From: Batkoa obscura
Lineage: Eukaryota; Entomophthoromycota; Entomophthoromycetes; Entomophthorales; Batkoaceae
Length of the DNA: 64,000 nt
Reading direction: 5' to 3'
NCBI GenBank assembly: GCA_030770535.1
Contig: JASVEC010000008.1
Coordinates: forward strand, 1,116,001-1,180,000
A model generated the notes under the pieces. That model saw only the letters and a program-made list of their open reading frames with translations, did no database searches and had not been told where the DNA came from. The position numbers and the translations under genes are program-made. Of this stretch, positions 36,015 through 47,910 are shown piece after piece; position 1 is the first letter of the stretch, and the number at the start of each line of letters is the position of its first letter.

Positions 36015-37365
36015 ATATACTTGTTACTATTTTATAAACTATTACTAGATTGTAAAATCAATAAAGATCATTTTAATTGATATCTTTATTGTTTATGACG
36101 TAGTACCATAACATTCAAACAAAGTATTAGATAATATAGTTAAATTATTAATTATTAATTATTAATAAAATTTATTATAAAAACATGAGCAATGTTCACT
36201 TTTCAAAACTGTTATGTAAATTCAAAATTGCTTTATTTATTATATAAATTATTTAAATAAAAAAATGTTATAAAAAAATTTAAGTGACTTCTTTTAGAGT
36301 ATCAAATAAGTCTAAAATTTTTTTAAACTAAAAGTAAAGTACAAATTAATTTATGTTAATGATACTAATAAATATATAAATCCAGAATTTTAAAAGTTAT
36401 AAGTATAATCATATAGCTATTTTTTTTGCCTGCCGGGTAAATTTAATCGCCCAAATAAATTTATTATTATTGCTATTTATACTATAAGTACTCAAATTTT
36501 TTGCTGAGTTTATTTTAATTTATTCAGGAACTAAATATACTTTAAAATAATGTTTTTTATTTTAATATTATTTTAAAAAATAGGTTTTAACACTTTCCTT
36601 CCTAATTAATATTTTTAATAAAATATAATACACTTTAAAAATTTTATTAACAATTTCATTCAAATATTAAAAATGTCATAATCCCAAACATATCATTATA
36701 TTTAGCTAATAGTTATTAAATAATGGTAAGTATGTACTCTATTTTATAATAGGTATATTTATGGCATTGATTTTTGTTTTTTTAATTATTTTTTTAATTT
36801 TTTAGATTGAATTATTAAAAAAATCAAAAGCTACCCATTTACAATATTTTCATATAGTATTCTTTCAATCTGATATGAATTACTACCAACGTGTTATGTA
36901 TTATTCTTTCGATGCTGAACATTTAAATCTATTACTTTGTATAGCAGTTTAGTACTTGGATAAACATGTGTAGTATTTAATAAATTTATAGGATTAATCT
37001 TTATTATAATATAAACCCTTCAAAATACAGTAGTTCCATATTATCAAAGACCTTATCCTTTTTGGCTTAAAGTATATATTTATTACTGTTAATAATAAAT
37101 AAATGAATAATTTTTTTTTTTGGTTTGTTTAACTGTTTGATTTTTTTTTAGCGTCCAGTTTGAACAAAATTATAAATTATTTAATAAAAAATACTATACA
37201 TTTCTTGTTTATTAATCTACTAACATTATATTCTTTATATAGATAAGTTTAAAAACAGTTAAAATTGAAAATAAAATTTTGCAATTTCACTTTTTTATCC
37301 CTTTATTATTTGACGTAAAATTTTTAAAACTATCAAGTAAAATTAGACAAAAAACGTCTCAATAT

Positions 37366-37463
37366 GGGGATGTATTTTTTGTTTAAGAATTTTACTAACA
37401 ATCTCTCCACTCAAATAGCGCTTAAAAAATGAAAAAAATAATGAAACCAAAAAAAACATCCCC
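37366..37463 (+). mobile_element. MITE copy 6, left half of a tandem pair
   Basis: GGGGATGTATTTTTT to ACATCCCC; ATAT at 37362-37365 and 37464-37467. The right ATAT is also the left flank of copy 7. Confidence 0.92.
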
Positions 37464-37467
37464 ATAT

Positions 37468-37566
37468 GGGGAAATATTTTTATGTTTAAAAATTTTACTA
37501 ACGATTTTTCCACTCAAATAGCGCTTAAAAGATAGAAAAAATAATGAAACCAAAAAAAACATCCTC
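37468..37566 (+). mobile_element. MITE copy 7, right half of a tandem pair
   Basis: GGGGAAATATTTTTATG to ACATCCTC, same orientation as copy 6. A single shared ATAT separates them; a third ATAT follows at 37567-37570. Confidence 0.92.
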
Positions 37567-39294
37567 ATATGTTAATTTTGAAATCAAGAAAAAGTAGAAC
37601 TTTGTAGTACTTGGTGTTTAATTTACGATTTTTGTTAAAAATCGGAATTGTATAAAATTCTAACTGAGCTTTTAAACTAACCCGTGTTTAATATAATTTT
37701 TAATTAGAACTGGTTGCATTTAGATGCCTTTGGTTCTCTTTAAGTTGCTAATAGTCTCATTTATAACGAGTTTATTTATCATATACATCGCCTTAAACCA
37801 TATACTCATTATAAAAGAAATCAACAAATTAAAAAAAGTTGAGATCATTTAAATGCAACTAGCTCTACTTCAATTCAATCAAAATATTTAAATTTATTTA
37901 ACTTCTCTATTTACAGTTATTAATGTAACTAACCTTTTTTAGTTTGTTAAAAGCGATTATAGATTTTTATACTGAATTTTAATTTTTTATAATTATTTGT
38001 CTATAAAAAATGTAAACCTTTTAAAAATTGTACAAGTATCATGGAAACGTTCTAAATGACTTGGTAAAATATCATATAATAAACTATTTTCATAAAAAAG
38101 AAAGTACTCAAAATTTAAAAACAAACAAGCTGCTAAATAATTGAGACAAAAGCATTTGGTATTTTAGTAGCGTTTACTTTATTAAACTATATGCAATTAA
38201 AACTTATCCAATAAATTTAAAATAATAGTTATTAACCTTAATAACTAGTTTTTTGTCATAATATAGAATAATATTAGTGTAGTCTCTTTCAATTTCAGCT
38301 GATATTATTATTCTCTGTTCATGTATCAAACTTTTATTTATTACTGATTACATATTTTAAAAATAGAGCAAAACAGAGATTTGAAGTTAACATTCTGACA
38401 TAAAGTTTACAAAAACTTGCTAGCATATTTTTCATTAATGCTATTTAAATTGAGAATAATTCTCAATCCAGAATATTGATCATAACTCAGACAAGCCAGT
38501 TTTAATGGATTAAGTAATTTTTCTCAACAAATGAAACTAATATGATTGGCTTCTATTTAAAAATTGGGAAGTAGGGATTGTTTTTAATATCATGTTTATG
38601 AGAATCTGAAATGAGTAATTCGATGAAAAGAAGCTTTTGAAACAAAAGTCTAACAGTGAGGTAAATTATATGCTTGATAGTTTATTCTAGTTAAAAAATA
38701 ACTAATTATTTGAAAAATGATTAATAAGATAATGTCAATTTGATTATTTTAATCAAATGTGCTTTTTTCCACCACTTTAAAGTGACCACGAAAGCTCAAC
38801 TCAGCTTACCACAATTGATATTTATGATATCATAATGAAAAAATAGGCAGAAAAATAGCAAATTAAGCTACAGTAATTTTTTCGCACAATTCGTTTCTAA
38901 ATTATTCTTAAATTAGATATCTTTTTGACTTATGCTTGTGTTCTAAGATCCCAACTTTTAAGCTGAATTTATTGTAAAAAAAGTTCTATAATTCAGCCAA
39001 TTAAGGAGGTATTGCCAAATCTGTCTCAGGTAAAATTTTGTTTACCCCTCTCCTTTACAATGTAACAGTTCAATTTAAACTATCCTATTTCTAATAGTTC
39101 TTATTTAGGCAACCTTAAATCGTCCAGTTGATGTTTAAAATTCAATTCTATGTTTACAATGAAAATATAGGGTGGTGGTGAAATAACGACATATTTAATC
39201 CCGTTTAACATGGGAGGTCCTATGCGATAAATATAAACTTGTATTAAAAAAACAAAAGGTTTTATTTATAATTATCACGATTTTTAAAATTTAA

Positions 39295-39927
39295 TCAAAA
39301 AAAGGTATGATTTTCCAGCGTTTTTGGGGAATATAAGTTACGGTTGGGAGGGGGGAGTATAAAGTTGTTTGACCTCGTATAATGTTCACTATCTGAAAAC
39401 CTTCGATACTCACCATATGATATTTTACTTGATCTTGATGAGTCATAACTTTCATTTAGTTCATCCGCACTGTTCAGCAGTGATTTTATCGATGGTATTT
39501 TATCGTCATTAACAGAGCTATGTGAATAATACAGTGTGTGTGTTGAAGCTGTAGAAGATGGAGAAGCAAAAAAGTTAGATGAAGGTTCAACAAATTGATT
39601 TACAGGGTTAATTATAGGAGATAATGTAGTCATAAGGTTTGAGATAGAAGGAAGCTTTGTGCATGATTCGAATGACCTCATGATCGTTTTCTTATATGGA
39701 CCACGACGAGTTCCTTTCTTTCTTGGTTTACGAATTGAATCAACACAAGTATCTCCAATCCCTTTTGATACACAACGCTCACAAGGTCTACTTTCATTAC
39801 ACTTCTTGCATGAAGCTTTACAGTTTGAGCAAGCAATTTTCACTTGCTTCCTTTTAGGTTTTAGATTATCATTAAAGGCAAAATTATTAGATAGAGTATT
39901 GCTATTCATTAAATTTTGAGAAGCCAT
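39295..39927 (-). CDS. Zn2Cys6 fungal transcription factor (short)
   Basis: 210-residue single-exon ORF. The DNA-binding domain is near the N-terminus: C33-X2-C36-X6-C43-X5-C49-X2-C52-X8-C61 (IACSNCKASCKKCNESRPC, then RCVSKGIGDTC), the binuclear zinc cluster. A basic stretch RKPRKKGTRRGPYKK follows. This basic tail is typical of a group of non-Gal4 Zn2Cys6 regulators in fungi, including the Ert1/AcuK-like type. The rest is Ser/Asn-rich with no recognisable middle-homology domain, so it is much shorter than most members (often over 500 residues). Either a compact regulator or a gene with more exons downstream. Targets unknown. It stands alone in repeat-rich DNA. Confidence 0.85.
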   Translation of the reverse strand: MASQNLMNSNTLSNNFAFNDNLKPKRKQVKIACSNCKASCKKCNESRPCERCVSKGIGDTCVDSIRKPRKKGTRRGPYKKTIMRSFESCTKLPSISNLMTTLSPIINPVNQFVEPSSNFFASPSSTASTHTLYYSHSSVNDDKIPSIKSLLNSADELNESYDSSRSSKISYGEYRRFSDSEHYTRSNNFILPPPNRNLYSPKTLENHTFF

Positions 39928-41107
39928 CTTTTAATAAAAGAAAAAGTAATTGTTTTTTTGAATAGAATTAAGTGAGCTTTTATACTTTCTCAATCAAAGT
40001 AATTTTAAATGATTGGCAAAAATTTAATCAAATTTTAAACTAAATCGAGATTTAAGTCTCCATTTAAGATAAAAAAAACCCATTGTCTATTGGCTGAAAC
40101 AGAAAGTAGTTAATGATACAACCCTACCCAATAGTCATAGGAAACTCGATAAACCAATCATACTATATTTACTAGGTAAAGTTGAGAAATAAGCTTAATT
40201 ATGACGTAGTTGATGGAATATTTTTTCAAAGGAAATCAGCATCGTAAAATGACAACCAAATTTAATCTCAGATTACGAAGTAAATTTCTTTTCGATCCAA
40301 TTAAATTTAAAGCCAAAATCAAAAAATACAAAGTTTCTGGGGGTCTTATTATTCCAATCGGAATCGGCGCTTTTTTCAGCAACAAATTTTGGTAATTGAG
40401 GTTCAAAAGTAAAATTAGTTGAAATTCAAAGCAAAAGTTCAATAACCAAAAAATATTACATTGATTTAAAATTTTATTTAAAATAATACTAAACTGATAG
40501 TAAAATAATAATAATACAATAATATAATTTTAATACATTAGTAGTATATCAATAGGGGATTCTTTTGATATAGTTTAATAAACGAAATGACAGAATATTT
40601 ATCATTTTTTTATTTTAAAATACAAGTTATGATTTAAGAATTAGTCACTTTATGCTTTTTAATTGGCTTTTTTTGGATAGATGCCGAAATATACATATGA
40701 GTAAATAATTCGGGTTTTTTAAAAAAAGGTTTAATTGAAATGAAAAAGACCTATGAGAAACTTGTCAAGTTTGAAAAAAATCAAATTATTAAATAATTTT
40801 CTAATATTAGAAGTTATTGGATTCATATTTTAGTTTCAATTATTATATCTAGTTAATAATTTATTAAATTATTTAATTATTAAATAGTTATGCTAAACAT
40901 TTATCGATTATATTTTAATTGTCAACGTAATTATATTCTATATTAAAGTCTAATTACATTTTTAAAACAATTTTGTAATTAATACGAAAATTAATTCAAA
41001 GGTTGCAGATGAATTCAAATCAGTTGAAATGTAATAATATCAAAATCTGAATTACTTTTATTAATTGTGACTATCTTTGTTTCCAGTATAAAGTTTAAAT
41101 CAATATG

Positions 41108-41302
41108 ACTTCTCTACTTCTCTACTTCTCTACTTCTCTACTTCTCTACTTCTCTACTTCTCTACTTCTCTACTTCTCTACTTCTCTACTTCTCTACTTC
41201 TCTACTTCTCTACTTCTCTACTTCTCTACTTCTCTACTTCTCTACTTCTCTACTTCTCTACTTCTCTACTTCTCTACTTCTCTACTTCTCTACTTCTCTA
41301 AA
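41108..41302. repeat. (CTCTACTT)24 microsatellite
   Basis: 195 bp of perfect 8-bp units, about 24 copies. One strand is pure pyrimidine apart from one A per unit, so it is strongly strand-biased. An open frame runs through it only because an 8-bp unit repeats every 8 codons without a stop; it is not a gene. MITE copy 8 begins 4 bases after it. Confidence 0.97.
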
Positions 41303-41306
41303 ACGG

Positions 41307-41403
41307 GGATGTACTTTTTTGTTTAAGAATTTTATTAACAATCTTTCTACTAAAATAACGCTTAAAAGATGGAAAAAGTAATGAAATCAAAAAGAACATC
41401 CTC
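41307..41403 (+). mobile_element. MITE copy 8 (99-bp GGGG family)
   Basis: 97 bp, GGGGATGTACTTTTTTG to ACATCCTC, directly abutting the octanucleotide array. Flanks AAAC and AAAA(C) make the exact duplication ambiguous. Confidence 0.88.
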
Positions 41404-42017
41404 AAAACACTTTTTAAGTATAAGCATTTTAATCCCTAATATAACTATCTATTAAATTTAAGATTTAAATCACATTAAATCTCATGTCTCTATTCGAATA
41501 ATCTGAGTTTGATGTAAACTTCATTTCATCAAACGTCGCTCCCCTCTTATTTATTTAATCTTTTACTAAAATAAAGTTTATCACTAGCTTGCTTGACCTA
41601 CTAAGTAGATAAAAAAATATTGAAATCATAGAGGAATAAATTGATGGTATATAGAGCTAATAAGGATTTAATTATTTGACATTGGAAATTGATCCTTGGA
41701 ATAATATATTAACTAGAAACATTATTTAAAATTATGTTTTTATCTTGAGGTCATAAAGTAAATGCTTAGTCAATATTGATTTAATCTAGTTACAATAGCA
41801 TTAACTTTGGACCAACGATTGTTGATTTTATACGATAAATATTACAGTACTTTCAAATACAATCAAATTTTACTAGAACAGCTTTCAATTAGATGTCTTT
41901 TGTATTCTTTAACTTGTAAGTAATTTTTTTATATGAATTCAAGGGTTACATCCTCTATTAGATCTTTAATTTCATATTAAACTAATTTGACTTCAAATTA
42001 AAGACAATGAAACATAT

Positions 42018-42114
42018 GGGGGTGTTTTTTTGGCTTCATTACTTTTTCCATCTTTTAAGCGCTATTGAGTGGAAAAATTAGTAGTAAAATTATTAAACAC
42101 AAAAATACACCCCC
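42018..42114 (-). mobile_element. MITE copy 9 (99-bp GGGG family)
   Basis: GGGGGTGTTTTTTTGGCTTC to ACACCCCC, flanked by ATAT on both sides. Confidence 0.92.
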
Positions 42115-43590
42115 ATATCCAATTGTAAGCTACTCTAGTCATTTATTACAAAATAAAAGCTAATCTAAAGCAAACATACTAATATTTCTGTTGCACCAAT
42201 ATAAATAAAGTTTCTAAAAATTCATTTTAACCTTGGTTTTAGTAAATTTTTAAACAAATACCTTTAGACTTTTAAAACGAGCAAAAGCAACTTTTATTAA
42301 GTTTTATTAAATGAAATTAACCAGTAATTCAAACGTTTAAGAGTAAATAAGGTATGACTAAACGTTTGAGATGTTTGAAACATAAATATAATATATTAAC
42401 CTTCTAATAATAAAATGAAAATATTAATAAATTTATTTACTCTAATAGCATAACAATTTCAAGTCTAAGAGTGAATCAATTTTTTTAAAGTATAAAATAT
42501 TTATGCAAGATTACTTCAATCATTACATTTTGATGGTTAATGTGATTGTACTTATTTCAAAGTTCTAATTACTTTATTATTATGCGTTTATAAGTAATTG
42601 AATACTTATTCATATGATCGAAAAAAGTTAGAATATAGAAAATAATGTAGAGATAGAGATACAAATATGTTTATTAATTATGCATCTAGTTATTTCCAGT
42701 ATAGAATAAATCAATATGACTCAAATTTTCACTTTTAATTAAAAAAAAATACTTATGTTTAATTCTCAGCTTATCGTAAAATTTAAATCGAAAGTAAATC
42801 ATTTTTCAACCTCAATTTTGCATTAGAATAATGTGTTTAATATAACTTATTTTCCTATTATGTTTTATTTCTTTCTCAATTTAGTTTTTATCAAAATAAA
42901 AACCTTAGATTACCTTTCTTAACTACCAATTAATTGAAAAATATGCTTAGTTCATAAAACTAAGTTAAATAATATATTTAACTAGAATGCTTGAATGATC
43001 TAATTTACTGTCAATCTTTGAACTTTGAATTTTAACTACAACCAGCATTTGAATTTAATTTGACAACCCTTAACTGCTTTTATTATCTGTCTCATTCGTC
43101 TCACTTGTCTCACTTACCTGTTCTAAATCGAAACATTACAAATCAATCTTTGCTTTCTTTAAGTCTATCTATCTAATTAAAAAGTTTACTCACTAGTTTT
43201 TTTTTGGTTTACTGTAAATTCAATCAACTTAAAGTAAAAATAGAACATTTGTTTGAAGATTCCATTATTTTCCACCTCTCCCTCCCTTATTATTAACCGC
43301 CACTTCTCATTTTTTATTCATATTGTGTCTACTTTTTTATATATTTAATCGTAACCTAAATTAATAGTTTGATGTAGTATACTCTGCCTTAAGTCTATAG
43401 TTTTCAATAAAAGTATTTTCATATTTTGAATTTTATAAGGTCAAAAGTTTATTTGTTTGTATTTGGTTGATTCAACTTAATATTAATTTTATAATTCAAT
43501 ACATGTATTATCCCAAAAATAAGACTTTAGTCAACTTTTTATTGCTTCACTGATCTTATCCACTTTTTATGCCACAGAAATGGACCATTT

Positions 43591-43689
43591 GGGGAAGTAT
43601 TTTTGTGTTTAATAATTTTACTACTAATTTTTCCACTCAAATAGCGCTTAAAAGATGGAAAAAGTAATGAAACCAAAAAAAACACCCCC
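43591..43689 (+). mobile_element. MITE copy 10 (99-bp GGGG family)
   Basis: GGGGAAGTATTTTTG to ACACCCCC. Flanked by ATTT on both sides (43587-43590, 43690-43693), the same duplication as the 2.5-kb transposon. Confidence 0.92.
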
Positions 43690-44385
43690 ATTTATTATCT
43701 CCTATTTTTCAATCAAAAAGACATACTTAAGAGTAGATACTGGGCAAATAAAAATTGTTATTATTGAGTTTCAAATTTAGAAAAGTTAAAAATTTCTATA
43801 AATATTAATAAAGTAATAAATCAACATGGGGCTTATTGGAGTTAGATGAAAGTGCTTACAATGGAATTTAAAAATTAAAGTATTGAGTTGATTTAGTTAA
43901 TATGATATGTTAAATTTAATTTTTATTAATTTTTATTAATGTAATAAATATAGTAAAGATAGTCAATAATTGATTTATATCATTAATTTGGTTATTTAGA
44001 GATAATTTTTAACTGTTAAGCAGAATTAGTCTAGCATTTCTTTATCAAAAATTCGGATCTATGAATACATAGATAGATATTGTTATAACAGCCTAGATTC
44101 ATAAGCAATTTATAATACTTCACGTTTTAACAAGGATATGCTCAACCTTAGCTATATATTAATTCATTTTATATAGGTTAATTTAAAAGCTCAGTTTAAA
44201 TTTAAAGTAAATTCTAATTTAAAATTGGCTAGTTTTTACTATTACCTAACTTTATTAAAGAGTTAAAGGTTTCAATCTCCAAATAATTATTATTTAAAGT
44301 ATAAATTAATTTTTTTTTTCATTTTTATATAATATTAATAATAATATTACTTTTATATCTTGTTATTATAATAAACTTGTTATAT

Positions 44386-44483
44386 AAAGGTGTTTTTTTT
44401 GGCTTCATTACTTTTTCCATCTTTTAAGCGCTATTTGAGTGGAAAAATTAGTAGTAAAATTCTTAACACAAAAATACTTCCCC
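44386..44483 (-). mobile_element. MITE copy 11 (99-bp GGGG family)
   Basis: The left end is changed to AAAGGTGTTTTTTTTGG; the right end is ACTTCCCC. Flanked by ATAT on both sides. Confidence 0.88.
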
Positions 44484-45101
44484 ATATAATAAATCAAGCT
44501 TTTAAAAGTTATGTACAAATCACTTTTTGCATAAATTTACATAAATTTTCAAATAAAAAATTTTATTTTATAAAAAAAGTGCTTAAATAAAAATTATATA
44601 AAATTAAAAAGTTATTAAATAAATACATGTAATTAAACTATTTATTCAATTTAGTTTAAATAATAAGGGTGATATAAATAGTATAAATAATAATAATAAT
44701 AATAATAAAAATAATAATAAAATAAATAATTTAACTAATAAAGTTTATAAAATTATAAAAATCATAAAAGATAAAATCAAACTAATTGAAAAAATAAATT
44801 GATAAAAAATCATATTATCAAATTTAATGATAATAAGATTTATAAAAAATTTATTAATTAATTGATTGATTAGTAAAAACATTTATAGTTATTTAAAAAA
44901 CTAATATAAAATTAAAATTAAAATACTTATTATACTTTAAAGTTTTATTATTATTTTTAACACTTATTTTTATTTTATAATATTAATATTAAATAATTAG
45001 AAGTTAATATTGTAAACTAGTATAATTATTAATTAATTTTAATTATTTAATATAGTATAATTATAACTATAGTATTAAATATAATGTTATAATTTATGGG
45101 T

Positions 45102-45687
45102 TGTGAAAGTTGATACTCAGTGATTGGAGTTAAAAGCTACTCTTGGTTAATTAACTTGCCTTGAGTCGAAGGGTCTTAGTTTATGTAACTAAGATAGACT
45201 TAACTTAATAGAAATGTTACGTAATAAGCTACAAATTATGTAAAACAAATATAATAGAAGATACTACTATAAAATCTATGTAAGATGTTGTCAGAAAGAC
45301 TTAGTGACTTTATTAATGATACATTATCAGGGAATAATTCAATTAAAAAAGCCTCGAGTTAGTATATTGAAGAATCTCTTTTATACTCCAACTGGGTGGC
45401 TATATATAAGGAACGTTATAACAGTTATCCCTTATTATAGTTGCCAAGTATGGACATTAAAACGTGGACAATAAGTTCTTCGTGATCAGGTGGTAGCAAT
45501 TCTCACAGTAAATCTATATAAGGAACTCTGAATTGATTGATTATATGGAGGTGTTTTTTTTGGTTTCATTATTTTTTCCATTTTTTAAGCGTTATTTGAG
45601 CGGAAAGATTGCTAGTAAAATTCTTAAACAAAAAAATACATCCCCATATTATAATCAATCCTAGAGCTAATGAAGCGATATTTCACG
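45102..45687 (+). mobile_element. LTR (copy A) of an LTR-retrotransposon family, carrying a MITE
   Basis: Begins TGTGAAAGTTG and ends near ATATTTCACG, so it has the short TG...CA-type inverted ends of an LTR. About 478 bp without the inserted MITE (45547-45645). Closely similar to 45924-46390 in reverse and to 50951-51412. No retroviral-type coding region is recognisable next to it, so it is an old remnant of unassigned family. Confidence 0.65.
45547..45645 (-). mobile_element. MITE copy 12, nested in LTR copy A
   Basis: GGAGGTGTTTTTTTTGG to ATACATCCCC, flanked by ATAT on both sides. It lies inside the LTR, so it is younger than it. Confidence 0.92.
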
Positions 45688-45709
45688 ATAGTATACCAAT
45701 TTAATAAAT

Positions 45710-45808
45710 AGGGATGTATTTTTATGTTTAAGAATTTTACAAACAATTTTTCCACTCAAACAGCGCTTAAAAGATAGAAAAAGTGATGAAACCAAAAAAA
45801 ACACCCTC
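45710..45808 (+). mobile_element. MITE copy 13 (99-bp GGGG family)
   Basis: The first G is replaced (AGGGATGTATTTTT); the right end is ACACCCTC. It sits in the 236-bp gap between two opposed LTRs. Flanks AAAT and ATAT do not match. Confidence 0.85.
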
Positions 45809-45923
45809 ATATTATTATAATTTATGTACAAAAGTGAACACCGATCGAAATTAGCCTACCTCTAAGCAGTAACTAGTTAATTTCTTATAATACTAAATCA
45901 AACCATATCAATAAATAATACCC

Positions 45924-46390
45924 TGTGAAATATTGCTTTATTTAGCTCTCGGATTGATTATAACACAACAATCATTTAAGTTGTTGTATTCTCAAGTTCA
46001 AACATAATCAAGTCAGAGTCCCTTATTTTGATTTGCTGCGAGAATTTATAACTTCATATTGCAAAGAATATAATCCTCTCGTTTTGATATTCATACTTGT
46101 TGGAGTATAAAAGAGATTCTTCAATATGATAACTCAAGGCTTTTTTTAATTGGATTACTCCCTGATAATGTATCATTAATAAAGTCACTAAGTCTTTCTG
46201 ACAACATCTTACATAGATTTTATAGTAGTATCTTCTATTATATTTGTTTTACATAATTTGTAGCTTATTACGTAACATTTCTATTAAGTTAAGTCTATCT
46301 TAGTTACATAAACTAAGACCCTTCGACTCAAGGCAAGTTAATTAACCAAGAGTAGCTTTTAACTCCAACCACTGAGTATCAACTTTCACA
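45924..46390 (-). mobile_element. LTR (copy B), opposite orientation to copy A
   Basis: 467 bp. Read on the minus strand it begins TGTGAAAGTTGATACTCAG and ends ATATTTCACA. Very similar to copy A along most of its length, and shares extra 3' sequence with the copy at 50951. A fossil of the same LTR family. Confidence 0.65.
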
Positions 46391-46694
46391 CTTTAACTTA
46401 AAATTTAAAATAAATTATTATAAGTTTTGAATAATATAAAATGATATTTTATATAGAACTAATACATTGAATTATATAATATCCATTTAACTTATATTTA
46501 TTTATATTAACTCATTAACTATATTATAAATAAATTTAATATAAAAATTTCATTAATTTTTTAAATTTATATTATCATAATACTTTATAAACTCTTAAAA
46601 TTTTTAATTTTTAATTTTTAATTTTTAATAGACGCTTTTATTTAAAATATAATTTTAATAGTTATAATAGTATTACTGACTCTTCACTCAATTT

Positions 46695-46793
46695 TGTAGT
46701 AAATTCATTTGATTTCCTCACTTTTTCCATTTTTCAAGCGTTATTTAAGTAGAATGATTATTAGTAAAATCCTTAAGCAAAAAAATACATCTC
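46695..46793 (-). mobile_element. MITE copy 14, degenerate
   Basis: Recognised by CACTTTTTCCATTTTTCAAGCG and TAGTAAAATCCTTAAGCA in the right order and spacing. The left end has lost its GGGG motif; the right end is ACATCTC then ATAT. Confidence 0.7.
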
Positions 46794-47664
46794 ATATGTA
46801 ATTTATAATTTTTCATAAAATTTAAATTGGATAGAATTTGAACCAAGCTTTTAAACTAACCTTATAGCAATACTTTTTTTTATCAAATTTTATAAAAAGT
46901 TAAGAAATTAATTCATTTTATTTTTTAAGATATGAAAATTTTCATTGCTTTGAACTTTAAAAGGTGGTTTTACCTAGTGGGGATACACTAAAAATATTAA
47001 TAAAGTAGAAATAAAACCAAGTAGATAATGGAACTGATAGTCAAATGTCATTATATCTTTTTTGAATTATTAATATCATAAAAAAAATCTAATTTTTAAT
47101 ATTTGGAAAATTAGACATGAAAAAACCGATTTTTAAAGTTTAATTTATATTTTTAATTAATAGTTAATAGCTAAAGTTTTAATTATTTTATTAATAATCT
47201 TTTATTATAATTATAAGCTTATATACCATCCATTTTTATCATTAAAAATAAATGCTTAAATAAAATTTTGCTTATATACACATATTTATATATCTACTTA
47301 TATAATAAATATTAACACTTATAAAAAACTTCCAAATTGGTTTATAAACTTTTGTTTTATTTATAAATATTTCTTATAACTAATCACTGTTTGATTTTAT
47401 TATTATTAATATATAATGTTATCAGAAAATAAGGTGTTTATACTTTTACCTTAATAATTAATCCTTTGTTTTATATTTCAAATAAATTAAATATGATTTT
47501 TAAGATGTTTATTTATATAAAAATTTATCTAAATTTAAAAAATAATATAAATTATTTGATTTTATAATTCCAATTTCTATTAGTTCTATTTTTTTAAATA
47601 TATATAAATATAAATTATTTTAAATTATAAGACTTAATTTTATTCAGTTTATCCAGTATTATAT

Positions 47665-47762
47665 AAAGCTGTATTTTTTTGTTTAAAAACTTTACTGATA
47701 GCTTTTTTGTTTTAACAATGCTTAAAAATAGAAAAAGTGATGAAACCAAAAAAAACACCCTT
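47665..47762 (+). mobile_element. MITE copy 15, left half of a tandem pair
   Basis: Diverged copy (AAAGCTGTATTTTTTTG to ACACCCTT) with ATAT on both sides; the right ATAT is shared with copy 16. Confidence 0.85.
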
Positions 47763-47766
47763 ATAT

Positions 47767-47866
47767 GGGGATGTATTTTTTTGTTTAAGAATTTTACTAA
47801 CAATCTTTCCGCTGAAATAGTGCTTAAAAGATGGAAAAAATAATGAAACCAAAAAAAACACCCCCC
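47767..47866 (+). mobile_element. MITE copy 16, right half of a tandem pair
   Basis: GGGGATGTATTTTTTTG to ACACCCCCC (one extra C), ATAT on both sides. It ends 45 bp from the desaturase stop codon. Confidence 0.92.
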
Positions 47867-47910
47867 ATATATTTATTTTAATATTTAGTTATTTTGGTAA
47901 TTTTTATTTT

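Larger units (their letters stand above)
34993..39294. other. Repeat-bearing spacer
   Basis: About 4.3 kb with MITE copies 5, 6 and 7. Around 36720-36950 a short open stretch after a GTAAG/TTTTAG-like pair looks a little exon-like, but I could not tie it to a protein. No other gene is seen. Confidence 0.55.
39928..47910. other. 8-kb repeat-rich, gene-poor region
   Basis: It holds a small doubtful ORF (40249-40395), a 24-copy octanucleotide microsatellite, MITE copies 8 to 16 and an inverted pair of LTRs. No convincing host gene is visible. Composition swings from plain A+T runs (44580-45060, 46390-46680) to the slightly less A+T-rich LTRs. Confidence 0.6.

Noticed and set aside
36720-36955. 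Possible two-exon gene reading SKATHLQYFHIVFFQSDMN
   Set aside because: Splice-like borders and a short open stretch are present, but no protein family is recognisable and no further exon follows.
41105-41326. 73-residue open frame of repeated LLYFSTSL
   Set aside because: Pure consequence of an 8-bp microsatellite without stops; not a gene.
44580-45060. Very A+T-rich stretch, considered as centromere-like or replication origin
   Set aside because: No repeat structure or consensus supports either; composition alone is not enough.
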